From positions 1 to 28,672 of the forward strand of contig LT649397.1 in NCBI GenBank assembly GCA_900128395.1: a DNA stretch of 28,672 bases, in the 5' to 3' direction. The notes below the pieces were generated by a model. That model made no database searches, had not been told where the DNA came from, and saw only the letters and a list, made by a program, of their open reading frames with translations. A program made the position numbers and the translations under genes. This document shows, piece after piece, positions 1-9,134 of the stretch (the stretch's first letter is position 1; each line of letters starts with the position of its first letter). The DNA is from Stramenopiles sp. TOSAG23-2 (lineage: Eukaryota > Sar).

Positions 1-144
1 TATTCTTTTAGTATAAATTGACCCTATTTATCCAAATATCGTTAAATTTTTATTTTTTTTTTCTAACGATTGTTTTCGTCAATATTACTACAGAATTTCC
101 TATAATAATCCCCTTGTATTTTTAATAATTGTCGAATTTTGTTC

Positions 145-166
145 GTGCCGAAATTGATTTCGGCAC
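145..166. repeat. Hairpin GTGCCGAAAT-tg-ATTTCGGCAC
   Basis: Ten-base perfect arms (145-154 and 157-166) with a two-base loop. A related hairpin with 8-base arms GCCGAAAT/ATTTCGGC lies at 355-372, so the motif recurs within about 200 bp. It may be part of a small palindromic repeat family or a structured 3' UTR of a gene left of the window. Confidence 0.6.
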
Positions 167-329
167 GTCCGAAAAAAATACACTCATACACTCCGTTCAA
201 AGCGGACATTTGACATACAAAATGATATTAACAAAGTCCACTTTGTTAATGGAATCGAATAGAGCAAATTCTACAGAAAATCCCAGAGGAAAAAAAATAA
301 ATACAAAATGTTTTACGAACGAGTAAAGT

Positions 330-442
330 CATGGCACACAAAATTATTTTTTGGGCCGAAATTCATTTCGGCAAAAATACATAAAAAATAAAACTAATTA
401 TAATTAAAATTTTGTGGCACACGATTTTTTTCGTGTGCCATG
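330..442. repeat. Short inverted-repeat unit, about 113 bp
   Basis: CATGGCACAC at 330-339 is exactly inverted as GTGTGCCATG at 433-442. The unit contains the 355-372 hairpin and a second hairpin, TGGCACACGA/TCGTGTGCCA with a six-T loop, at 415-440. Nested palindromes with terminal inverted repeats suggest a very small MITE-like or snap-back element. No target-site duplication was evident. Confidence 0.45.
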
Positions 443-732
443 CAGATTGTCCTATATGTTATACATTGCTTTATACTCGACACTACTAGTGCATAGTTAC
501 CTGCTAAAAGTGATATCCGCACTATGAGATATAATATCTACGAAGTTGGTACGCGTGTATTTTTTAAATCTCTCTCTCTCCTCTGTCTCCCCTGTTCTCT
601 TCAAAAGTTATATTTATTAAAAAAAAGAAGGTGTTATTAAATGCATACATATCATACGCATTTTGACATATTCTTGCAATACTGTGTGTGTGATTCAAAC
701 AACAACCCCTCCCCCCCCGTGTCTCGTTTTAT

Positions 733-2781
733 TTAAAATTTTGCCATTAATTTTGGAACTGGATTACTACTGTAATAACTCATAACTTTCTTTCCTTCGC
801 TTGCAACATTTTCTGGTGTAAAGCCAAATTTTTCAAAGACTTTTTTACCTGGTGCAGATTCGCCAAATGTGGACATACCAATTTGATAATGTGAATATTG
901 ACTCCAGCCAGTTTTACTACCAGCTTCAACACTAATTACAGGGCAACCAGTACCAATAACACTTTGTTGATATGCTTCATCTTGCTCATCAAATAACTCC
1001 CAACATGGCATGGAGACGACACGGACACGTACACCTTCCATTAATTTTGCTGCTTCTACGCACAAACCAACTTCAGATCCTGTGGCAACTAATGTTAATT
1101 GTGGTGCACCACCTTCACAATCTTGTAGTACATATGCTCCTTTTAACACTCCTTCAACAGATGATCCAGTCAAAATTGGTAACCCTTGCCTACTCAATGA
1201 TAATGTTGTTGGGCGACCTTTTTGAGAGAAAGCGGCAAAATATGCACCAGACGTCTCGTTTCCATCGCATGGGCGCATGACAAGCATATTTGGCATAGCA
1301 CGTAAACTTGCTAATATTTCTATAGGTTGATGGGTTGGACCATCCTCCCCTAATCCAATTGAATCGTGAGTCATTACATATACTACTCGGAAATGACTTA
1401 AAGCGCTTAATCTGATTCCACCAAGTGCATAACCTACAAACGTTAAAAATGTTGAGCCAAATGGTATGAAACCACCGTATGCTGCTAAACCATTGACAAC
1501 GGCTGACATACCATGTTCTCTAACACCAAAACGTATGTAACGCCCGTGTGGTGTAGCATGTTGAAAATCTACGCAACCTGGCCAATTTGTTTTTGTTGAT
1601 GGAGTTAAATCTGCAGAGCCTCCAATCCATTCAGGCATCAAATCAGCAAAGGATTTGATTACATCTTGGGAGTATACGCGTGATGCTTTTGTTTTGTCTC
1701 CAACATTGTATCGTGGCAATGCTTTCAACAAGCCATCAGGCAATTCACCACTCCAACGCCTTTCCAACTCACCAGCCTCATTTGGGAATGACGCAGCATA
1801 ATTTTTCCACATTTCTTGCCATTTTTGATATGCTTGCTCGCCATTAGCAGCTGCATCCTTGTAAAATTTATATACATCGTCGCCAATAGCAAATTTTGCT
1901 TCAGGGTCAAAACCAAGCTCTCCTTTAATTCTTGCAATATCATCGTCACCAATTGGTGAACCATGAACTCCATGAGTACCTTGCTTCGTAGCATATTTAC
2001 CAATAGTTGTTTTCACTTTTATCATTGTTGGTTTATCAGTAGTCGCTTTTGCTTGTTGAATTAATGCTCTCAATCCAGATACATCTGCATTATCTCCATC
2101 AGCATAGGATAATACTTGCCATCCATATGCTTCATATCGCTTTCCAACATCTTCAGTAAAAGCTAAATCAGTTGAGCCATCAATTTGAATATTGTTATCG
2201 TCATACAATACAATAATTTTACCAAGTTTCAAATGCCCAGCTAAGGAGGATGCTTCTGCGGATACACCTTCTTGTAAACAACCATCACCACACAAAACGA
2301 AAATATTATGATCAATTAAAGGAAAATTATCTTTATTGTATCTTGCACGTAAATTAGCTTCGCCAATAGCCATTCCGACAGCATTAGAAATACCTTGTCC
2401 TAATGGCCCAGTGCTGACTTCAACCGCTTCCAATAAATGATTTTCTGGATGACCAGCCGTTGGACTATTCAGTTGACGAAAATTTTGCAAATCAGCCATA
2501 GACGGTCTTTCATATCCTGTTAAATGTAACATGGTATATAATAACGCGCAACTATGTCCGTTTGATAAAATAAATCGATCACGATTTGGCCAACTAGGTG
2601 TTGATGGCGCAAATGTCATTTCATGGCCAAATAATGAATGGGCGATTGGTGCGCACCCCATTGGTGCTCCAGGATGACCTGATTTTGCTTTTTGAACAAC
2701 TTCTGCACCAAGAATTCGTACCGTGTTCACACATTTTTCAGCAATATCCATTTTTCTTTTTTTATCAACGTGCTGTGACAT
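733..2781 (-). CDS. Transketolase
   Basis: Full-length transketolase (682 aa, the usual size). It moves two-carbon ketol units between sugar phosphates in the non-oxidative pentose phosphate pathway, using thiamine diphosphate and a divalent metal. Family landmarks are in order: SNGHS near the N-terminus, GHPGAPMGCAP, the metal/ThDP motif with G165-D166-G167 followed by CLQEG, the loop GTHGVHGSP, then the pyrimidine-domain block GLGEDGPTHQPIE and a C-terminal transketolase domain. The start MSQHVDKKRK has no signal or transit peptide, so a cytosolic enzyme is likely. A plastid isoform, if the organism has one, would be elsewhere. No intron is needed. The gene is transcribed leftward, divergently from the JmjC gene. 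Identity is very secure; compartment is inferred. Confidence 0.97.
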   Translation of the reverse strand: MSQHVDKKRKMDIAEKCVNTVRILGAEVVQKAKSGHPGAPMGCAPIAHSLFGHEMTFAPSTPSWPNRDRFILSNGHSCALLYTMLHLTGYERPSMADLQNFRQLNSPTAGHPENHLLEAVEVSTGPLGQGISNAVGMAIGEANLRARYNKDNFPLIDHNIFVLCGDGCLQEGVSAEASSLAGHLKLGKIIVLYDDNNIQIDGSTDLAFTEDVGKRYEAYGWQVLSYADGDNADVSGLRALIQQAKATTDKPTMIKVKTTIGKYATKQGTHGVHGSPIGDDDIARIKGELGFDPEAKFAIGDDVYKFYKDAAANGEQAYQKWQEMWKNYAASFPNEAGELERRWSGELPDGLLKALPRYNVGDKTKASRVYSQDVIKSFADLMPEWIGGSADLTPSTKTNWPGCVDFQHATPHGRYIRFGVREHGMSAVVNGLAAYGGFIPFGSTFLTFVGYALGGIRLSALSHFRVVYVMTHDSIGLGEDGPTHQPIEILASLRAMPNMLVMRPCDGNETSGAYFAAFSQKGRPTTLSLSRQGLPILTGSSVEGVLKGAYVLQDCEGGAPQLTLVATGSEVGLCVEAAKLMEGVRVRVVSMPCWELFDEQDEAYQQSVIGTGCPVISVEAGSKTGWSQYSHYQIGMSTFGESAPGKKVFEKFGFTPENVASEGKKVMSYYSSNPVPKLMAKF

Positions 2782-2852
2782 TTAATAGTGATAATATTAT
2801 ATAAACGTAATAATACTAATAATTATCAGTTCCGTCTTTATGCTCTTTTTAA

Positions 2853-2878
2853 ATATATATATATATATATATATATAT
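2853..2878. repeat. (AT)13 microsatellite
   Basis: Uninterrupted AT dinucleotide run upstream of the transketolase start. A similar TA run lies at about 8537-8559, between the two coiled-coil genes. Confidence 0.85.
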
Positions 2879-3332
2879 GCGTATCTCTGATTTTTTTATG
2901 TTATACACCTTTATATATTAATATAAATTATTCCATTTTCTTCTATTTCATATAGTTGTCTACACTTTATTATAAAATATTATATCTTTTTTATATAATT
3001 CTAGAATATAATGAATTCACTTTATAATATTAACTTGTGGAGGAGGAGAAGAGGAGGAGGCGTGAGCTGGAGAGGACATTTTCAACTAAAAGTGCTAATT
3101 ATTCTTCAGCAGGTTTTCCGTGTGGTTTTTATCTGATGAAACACCTGTTATTACCCTTTTTTTGCTAGTGATATACGCGTGCACATTACTAGTATAGCTG
3201 TACTATTAAATACTGAGAGTAAAACATAACCAACCACATCGGGGTACTAAAACTAAAATTAATAGTATGTACACATTTTTGAAAAGAGTGTGTCGCACTT
3301 TCATCATTTTATTATAATATGTTACACTGTAT

Positions 3333-3346
3333 CATGCCCGGGCATG
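3333..3346. promoter_or_regulatory. Perfect GC-rich palindrome CATGCCCGGGCATG
   Basis: A 14-base perfect palindrome in otherwise very AT-rich DNA, about 120 bp upstream of the JmjC start codon. The same GGGCATG word builds the larger palindrome at 19420-19454. It could be a binding site for a dimeric factor; function is inferred only from symmetry and position. Confidence 0.4.
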
Positions 3347-3467
3347 GGGAAATATAATAAATTGAAACCGACATCACAACATAACTTATACAGTAATATA
3401 TTGAATATACGCTACTTCTACATGTAGATATCGAACAGGTATATTAGTATAGATTATAGAGAAAGAA

Positions 3468-5381
3468 ATGTATAAAAAAACTAATGTCATAATTATCATG
3501 TTATTATTATGTTTTATGATGATAATAACACCAATACAATTATTGGAAGCAAAAAAGAAAAGAGGAGGGAAAAAGAAAAGAGGAAGGAAAAAGAAACGAG
3601 ATCATATTGTAGACGAGCGGATAGATAAGGTTATGCAATTCTCTGAACAATTAGTTAAAGATGGCCATTTATTTGATGGAATACAACTCGTTCAAACAGT
3701 TTGGCAACAATTAAAATTGCCACTATATAAGAAAATGAAGTTAAAACATCGACATTCCATAGAACAACTATTAAAGAAATATAAATATCAAAACAAATCA
3801 TTATACACATTAGTCAAACAAACAGTATGTATAATAAATGTAACAATCTTTTTCAAAACTTTTACTTGCAAAAACATTTTACTAACCCTGCCTGTATTAA
3901 TTATTTATATATAAAAGGAAAATAAATTTGAATTGTCAAAAAAGATCATAGAAATTCATTTTCATTTATTAGTAACATTACACTCTGCTGGAGATATAAA
4001 AAATGCAAAAGTATATTTATTGAAAATGTATAAGGGCGTCATGAAATTAAATAAAAAAAAAACAATTAAAAAAATATTCCCACAACACATTGTTTTTGTA
4101 ATGGTTGAAACTTTGTTTCAATATCGTATGTTTCAACATGTTATTGATATATATAAGAAAACAAAAACTATATATGGAAAAAAACTTTGGTCAATAGACG
4201 ATTCATTAAAAAGATATATTTTGATGTCTCAAGAAAAATTGAATTTGTTAATAAGTGATGGTGAAGGTAGAAAGAATTTTGAAATGATACAACACGCTTA
4301 TAGAAAATTAGTAGAAGCTTCATCTTGTAAAAAAAATTATGTAGATAAATGTGGATACGTCACAAGTCCTATTGCACCAGAAGCGCGTAGATTAGTATTT
4401 ATAGATTATGACAATACTACAACTGTTCCATCGACAGTTAATAATACTTTAAAGCTGGAACATCATTTTCTAAACAAGTTGTTTCCTACGGTGGACTTTA
4501 ATCGCAACGATATTGATGTAATAGAATATAATCATGAAAATTACATAGACCAGAAAAATATTTTTATAGATAACTATGTTAATAAAGGTCGTCCTGTGAT
4601 TTTACGTGGATTCGTTGAAAACAATACATCTTTACAATTATCAAATTTGTTGAAAACTTATGGGAAAAAACGCGTCTCTGTATCCAATTCTGCAAATGTT
4701 GTACCAAGACAATGGATTGAAGATTGTCGTACTATTAATTGTAAATATTTAGATAAATATAATGCACTTTTCTTTCAACATCAAATCTCCATAGAAAAAT
4801 TTGTAAGCAATATTATCGATGGTACATACAACACAGATAAATACCAACCTCCATATTTCTTTGGTCCGTTAAAAATGAACAAGGATGAATACGCGAATAT
4901 ACTAGGAAAAATTCGGAATTTATTTCCAACAAATCTGTTTTCTGCAAAAGAAACGAAAAAAGGTAAAGACAAAGAAATCTTTTTTATTGGATCTATTGGC
5001 AGTGGGGCTTATTTTCATTCCCACGAAGCTGCAGCAAATATACTATTTCGTGGGAAAAAGAAATGGTTTCTTTTACCACCTATGGCGTATTCAGGCCCTG
5101 GTAGCGCTAGTATGGAATGGTGGATAGAAAATCTATACAATATATTGCCTATAAAACCTTTAGAAGTCGTTCAAAATGAAAATGATTTATTATACATCCC
5201 ACCTTATTATAAACATGCCACTATAAACATTGATAAAATCGTAATTGGTGTTGCATTTCAACACATCGGTGAGCATAAAATTGATTTAAAAAACTACGAC
5301 TTTGCTATCAATTCAATTACGAGGATGATGAGTGGAAAAACAAAAAAAAATGCAAGAATAAAAAGTCCCAGTGAATTATAG
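3468..5381 (+). CDS. JMJD8-like JmjC-domain protein, ER-targeted, two exons
   Basis: I read exon 1 as 3468-3824 and exon 2 as 3918-5381, phase 0, giving a 606-residue product. The N-terminus has a hydrophobic signal sequence (about residues 8-28), then a strongly basic stretch, then a helical region reaching about residue 180. The JmjC domain occupies roughly residues 320-565: GRPVILRGFV, then FHSHEAA with H486, H488 and E489, GKKKWFLLPP, and YYKHATIN with H552. The segment FHSH...GKKKWFLLPP...HATIN matches the JMJD8 pattern (FHWH...GRKRWFLYPP...HATLN), an ER-lumen JmjC family, better than classical HxD/E histone demethylases. The metal-binding set is thus H486, H488 or E489, and H552, which is not the strict HxD/E...H facial triad. 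A role in the ER lumen fits the signal peptide. Substrate is unknown. Confidence 0.82.
3825..3917 (+). other. Spliceosomal intron of the JmjC gene, 93 bp
   Basis: The donor GTATGT begins at 3825, CTAAC branch-like sequence lies at 3882-3886, and the acceptor AG is at 3916-3917. Both exons are in phase 0 across it, and the upstream frame otherwise runs into a stop at 3912-3914. The second exon has no good ATG at its beginning, which also argues for splicing. Confidence 0.82.
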
Positions 5382-5606
5382 AAAAAAGAGGAAATTTTGG
5401 ATTTTTATATATGAGTAAGAGAACATTTTATATATGCATATATATATATGATATATTACATATGCCATATAAATTTGATAAAGCATTACGCGTATTATTA
5501 TTATATATGGAAGTTATTGGCACATATTCATCAATATATTGTGAGATAGATAATTGAAATATTAGCTCATCAGTCACTGTATTTTTCTCTTGAGATTGCG
5601 TTTATG

Positions 5607-5633
5607 GCGGCATCTCTTGGCTTCAGATGCCGC
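5607..5633 (-). other. Stem-loop just after the H3-tail gene stop codon
   Basis: Arms GCGGCATCT (5607-5615) and AGATGCCGC (5625-5633) form a nine-base perfect stem with a nine-base loop, about 10 bases past the TGA of the leftward gene. The position recalls histone mRNA 3' stem-loops, but stem and loop lengths do not fit that consensus. It may be an RNA 3'-end signal or a terminator. Confidence 0.45.
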
Positions 5634-5642
5634 GATGCTTAA

Positions 5643-6215
5643 TCAGTAGTTGCAAGGCGCATCCAGGTCAGTATCTGCCTCGAAACTGTAAACAGACTTG
5701 TAGCGAGACTTGTGCGTTTTTCTAATTGCCGTCTTGATCACATCAACCTTGCGCCGTTGGCATCTTGGCTCCCCATCACACCCATCGTGTTCATCCACAT
5801 CTTCTTCCTCTCGATGGGCACCAGCAGCAGCATCGGCAGCAGCTTCTGTGCCATACACACCAATAAGTTCTACCGAATGCGATCCATTGTCATATCCATA
5901 CCCTCCATAAGAACCATTGCCGCCGCTTTCATCTTCTACAAATACTAACCACACAACACCCCCCTCCTTCCTTGCCTCCTTTTTCAGCTGTTTTCGCTTC
6001 TTCTCAGATGCCTTGCCACTACTTGATTTACGTGGGAATTTTTGTCCTCCTGCTGGTATCCCTGGTTTAAATCTTCTTGCCATTTTTGTTGCAAGTTGCT
6101 TTCGCGGTGCTTTTCCACCATTTCTGCCGCTTTGCGCTCCGTTTGATGAATTGTTTCCCGTCTTGGGTTTCTTTTCGCAGCCCCTGGCTTCCTTTGCAGC
6201 AGGCTTCCTCTTCAT
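5643..6215 (-). CDS. Basic protein with histone H3-tail-like motif
   Basis: This 190-residue protein is not a histone but contains, at residues 33-44, GGKAPRKQLATK, identical to canonical H3 residues 12-23, followed by MARR where H3 has AARK. Residues 1-85 are very Lys/Arg-rich. Residues about 87-130 form a small alpha/beta-like segment (VVWLVFVEDE, later VELIGVYGTEAAADAAA). It resembles short domains seen in algal proteins that pair a V-x-V strand with a 'GVY/F..EEAA' helix. An acidic stretch and a basic tail follow; there is no histone fold. The gene is visibly richer in G+C (about half G+C in the line at 5761) than its neighbours. The ATG at 6215 overlaps the stop of another open frame, and its own frame stays open to about 6285, so the true N-terminus may be longer. 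Function unknown; a nuclear location is likely from the basic composition. Confidence 0.6.
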   Translation of the reverse strand: MKRKPAAKEARGCEKKPKTGNNSSNGAQSGRNGGKAPRKQLATKMARRFKPGIPAGGQKFPRKSSSGKASEKKRKQLKKEARKEGGVVWLVFVEDESGGNGSYGGYGYDNGSHSVELIGVYGTEAAADAAAGAHREEEDVDEHDGCDGEPRCQRRKVDVIKTAIRKTHKSRYKSVYSFEADTDLDAPCNY

Positions 6216-6481
6216 CAGCTTTGGCTTCTTGTTAGTGGAACTGGCCGAGTGTTCCCTTTGGCTGTTGGTGCTTTCGCTGGGTTAGCTTTAGCTTTGCCGC
6301 CGCGTCGCTTTGTTAAATTTGCTGGAACACCTGAGCCACAATGTCCACACCCGTCACATATTGTGTAGCAATATGATAAATAATCATCAATCCAACGAGG
6401 AATAATTATAAAAGGACCTTCAGTTTTACAGATGAAAGAATGTTTGATATTGATATAAGGGTAAATTGTACTTAAAGTATA
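6215..6481 (-). other. Upstream open frame, possible 5' part of the H3-tail gene
   Basis: In a second frame the minus strand is open for about 88 codons with no ATG, ending in a TGA that overlaps the ATG at 6215 (TGATG). It encodes plausible protein: PRWIDDYLSYCYTICDGCG, then HCGSGVPANLTKRRGGKAKA and a basic tail. The cysteine cluster (C-x3-C-x2-C-x2-C) looks like a small zinc site. Because the H3-tail frame is itself open up to about 6285, a -1 shift or a sequence error in 6217-6285 would fuse the two. The lack of an ATG means an upstream exon would be needed. Possible acceptor AGs lie at 6482 and 6471, but neither is convincing. Confidence 0.35.
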
Positions 6482-6651
6482 CTATAATATTGTTGTGATT
6501 TATCGATTTACTCTCAAAAAAGCTCATGCCAGGGACCTGCTCATGCTCAGCTTTTGTCCGGGTCTTAGTGTATACAATAGGTAGTGCTAAATATCATTTT
6601 ATACGCGTATATTTAAGTAAGTAAAACATAAGAAAGAGGGAGAAAAACATT

Positions 6652-8499
6652 TTAAGTACTCATCTGCTCGATTTTTTTCTCTTTCTCTAAATTTTTTTGT
6701 GAAAGTTGATTATTCATTTCTTTTTGCTTATCTAAATTTCCTTTTACTGATTCTAATTCCTTTTTTTGTTGTTGTAATGTTTCCTTTGTTTTATCTAATT
6801 CTGGATCACCAACTAGTGTGCGTCCAGCGTTATTACTTTTGTGTATACCAACTATTTTATTTACAGCGTTATCAACAGCTGTACCAACTTTTGCCTCTAA
6901 ATCAGATTTTTTATCCTCTTCAATATCTTTCTCATCTTTTGTCTTTTTATCACTATTATCACTATTACTATCGCTGCCGCCTCCACCACATCCATTGCAT
7001 TCAATATGCAATGTTGTGCCGGGAACTGCAACAGTTGATTCACCGTTTGGCTTTTTGACTGAAATGTCATTATTTCCTTGCGGTGCAGCTACAGGTGCGG
7101 CTGGTCTTGTCGCAGCAACTGGTGCAAGTGCTTGTTTTGGCATATTCGCCGCTAATTTTTTAATAAATCCATCCATAATTTCCTTCATATCTTTCACCTG
7201 TTTGTCCGCCGCAGAAGATGCTTTTTTCTCTGCTTTTTTCCTATATGCAGCATGGTCTTTCTTTAATTTTTCTTCCGCACCTTTCATATTTGAGGCCATC
7301 TCATTTTGTAATGACATTTTTCTAGATAATAATTCTTGTTGTTTTTTCATCATTTCGGAAATGCCATTACTTAAATCAGCCATCCGTTTTTCGCTGGAAG
7401 CTGCGATTTTTTTCCTTTGTTCACCAGCCTTTTCATTTTCTTCCATCGTTTTTTTCTCCTTTTGCTCTTGAGCAACCATTTTTTTCCTAAGTAGATCACT
7501 CTGTGCCTTTGCTGCTGCTTGTTTTGATTGGGCCGCTTTCAGAGCTTGAGATCTACGTAAGGCTTCTTGTTGTTTGGCCCGTAACGCCTTTTGAAACAAT
7601 TTCACATCTGCCTCATTTTTGGCTTTTTCCGCTTCGCGTAGTGCAGCAGCAGCATCTCTTTCTTCCTGCAATGCTTTATTTGCTGCTTTTGCTGCTGCTT
7701 TTTCTGCCTGCTCGGACTTATCGGATGATGCTCTTGATTTTTTTGACTCTTCGCTTGCTCTTTTCGATGATTCCTCTGCTTCTTTTGTTTTTTGTTTCTC
7801 TGCTTCCTCTCTCTTTTCAAATGCTTCTTTCTTCTGATTTTCCTCTTGTACTCTGCCAAGTTCTTTTTGCTTCTGTTCAGATTTTTTTGCTTCTTCTTTT
7901 TCTTTCTCTCTTTTCTCTGAGTCATCAAACTCCTCCACAGATGCTACTTTCACATTAAATTGGTCCTTCGCAAACTGAAGAAGGTAGTTAAGCACTTTCT
8001 TTATTGTTTTTTCTAAGCTTTTACACTTTTTGTCGTCCTTGTTCGCTTTCAAACAATTGTCATTTGCCAATTTTGCCTTTTTAAAAGCTTGAAATATCAT
8101 TCTTAGACTAGGTTTGTCGTCAACTAATAATTTTAATACATCTAAAATACCAGCTTTATTACCTCCTGAACCTGAACTTGAGTCGTCTGAACTTGAGTCG
8201 TCTGAACCCATTGATAAAAGCAGTTTCATGCCTCCCTCTGCTCGTTCTGGCGTAATAGTAGTGCTTTTGGTGCCCTTATCAGCTAGGTCTTGTGAGAGCT
8301 TAACAGTCATCACCTTTTTACTTGATTCTTCTAATGTTCTGTGGATTTTCTCAGCGTCTTTTGCATCAGTTTTGGCTACACCTTCAGTTAAATCTTCCTC
8401 CGGAAATGCCTGTAAAATTCCATTTCTGTCACTTGTTACATATTCAATACAAAAAGAGATACAAAGTATAGTAACCAATAATACTATAGATAACTTCAT
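6652..8499 (-). CDS. Secreted coiled-coil protein, paralogue of the 910-aa neighbour
   Basis: A 615-residue protein with a clear signal peptide (MKLSIVLLVTILCISFCIEY). Residues about 90-115 are Ser/Asp/Gly-rich. A helical segment with two cysteines (NDNCLKANKDDKKCKSLEK) follows. A long Lys/Glu/Ala coiled coil spans about 200-440. Next come EIMDGFIKKLAANM, an Ala/Pro linker (about 450-475), a short strand block TTLHIECNGCGGGGSDSN, and a second coiled coil to the end. There is no transmembrane anchor or ER-retention signal, so export to the cell surface or matrix is likely. It shares order and local sequence with the divergent gene at 9135. I recognise no named family. A secreted structural role is inferred from composition only. 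Confidence 0.85.
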   Translation of the reverse strand: MKLSIVLLVTILCISFCIEYVTSDRNGILQAFPEEDLTEGVAKTDAKDAEKIHRTLEESSKKVMTVKLSQDLADKGTKSTTITPERAEGGMKLLLSMGSDDSSSDDSSSGSGGNKAGILDVLKLLVDDKPSLRMIFQAFKKAKLANDNCLKANKDDKKCKSLEKTIKKVLNYLLQFAKDQFNVKVASVEEFDDSEKREKEKEEAKKSEQKQKELGRVQEENQKKEAFEKREEAEKQKTKEAEESSKRASEESKKSRASSDKSEQAEKAAAKAANKALQEERDAAAALREAEKAKNEADVKLFQKALRAKQQEALRRSQALKAAQSKQAAAKAQSDLLRKKMVAQEQKEKKTMEENEKAGEQRKKIAASSEKRMADLSNGISEMMKKQQELLSRKMSLQNEMASNMKGAEEKLKKDHAAYRKKAEKKASSAADKQVKDMKEIMDGFIKKLAANMPKQALAPVAATRPAAPVAAPQGNNDISVKKPNGESTVAVPGTTLHIECNGCGGGGSDSNSDNSDKKTKDEKDIEEDKKSDLEAKVGTAVDNAVNKIVGIHKSNNAGRTLVGDPELDKTKETLQQQKKELESVKGNLDKQKEMNNQLSQKNLEKEKKIEQMST

Positions 8500-9134
8500 A
8501 TTAATAATTCCGTGTGCAAGTATGTGTATATTTATGTATATATATATATATATATATATTTATTATTCTACACGTTATCTTGAACGAATGCATATATTAT
8601 TTGTGTATGTGTATTTATACACAGATATTTAATATACATACTATGTATGTATAATACAAACATTCCTGTATGCGCAGCTATCGATATATTAAATCATTTG
8701 TTTCATCTAAAATCCATCATAAATTTGCAGAACATGGTAAGTTCATGTTAATTTTTGTAGAACGTCCTCCCTAAGACTAGTATAGCATTACGCCCCCTCT
8801 TTTTTTGAATGAGTCGTGTAGCATCGTCCTCGACGTGGAGCAAAAAGAAAATACGTGCTATTTCCATATAAATAAATACCTTATGTTCCGGTTTCCTCCT
8901 TTTGGAAAGCCGAACCTCGATTTTACCTAGCTAAAGGCGACACAGAAGAAGATTATATAATCATTGTAAATTACATTACATCTATTATATATATATATAT
9001 GTTTTTTACAATATACATCATGTCTCTAAATTACATATACTAATTAGTGTTTTTTGTGGAATCCAAATATAGAGAGGAACAAATATTATTATAATTTGAC
9101 AAGACTCCTATTGTAGATAATATTTCGGTGAACC
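8500..9134. promoter_or_regulatory. Shared divergent promoter region of the secreted coiled-coil pair
   Basis: This 635-bp stretch lies between the start codons of two divergent genes with the same protein architecture, so co-regulation is likely. It contains a TA run at about 8537-8559 and a shorter one near 8988-9000. I saw no open frame worth calling and no clear dyad operator. Confidence 0.5.

Larger units (their letters stand above)
1..732. other. AT-rich intergenic region
   Basis: No gene is supported here. The only sizeable open frame (129-326) starts with TTG, is low in complexity and lies over hairpin repeats. The stretch holds a hairpin at 145-166, a smaller hairpin at 355-372, a short inverted-repeat unit at 330-442 and a CT-rich tract near 571-600. 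The right end is the 3' flank of the leftward transketolase gene, including a C-run near 708-718. Confidence 0.6.
2782..3467. promoter_or_regulatory. Divergent intergenic region, transketolase / JmjC gene
   Basis: This 686-bp stretch separates two divergent genes and should hold both promoters. It contains an (AT)13 run at 2853-2878, a purine-rich GGAGGAGG-type block near 3039-3077, an ACGCGT site at 3175-3180 and the palindrome CATGCCCGGGCATG at 3333-3346. No TATA box can be singled out in DNA this AT-rich. Confidence 0.45.

Noticed and set aside
129-326. 65-codon plus-strand open frame
   Set aside because: It begins with TTG, overlaps a hairpin and has UTR-like composition with no family resemblance.
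5643-6215. A genuine histone H3 gene
   Set aside because: Only the tail motif matches; the H3 fold helices and the first 11 tail residues are absent.
7500-7960. Leu-rich plus-strand frames that look like membrane proteins
   Set aside because: They are the antisense of the Lys/Glu/Ala coiled coil of the 615-aa secreted protein.
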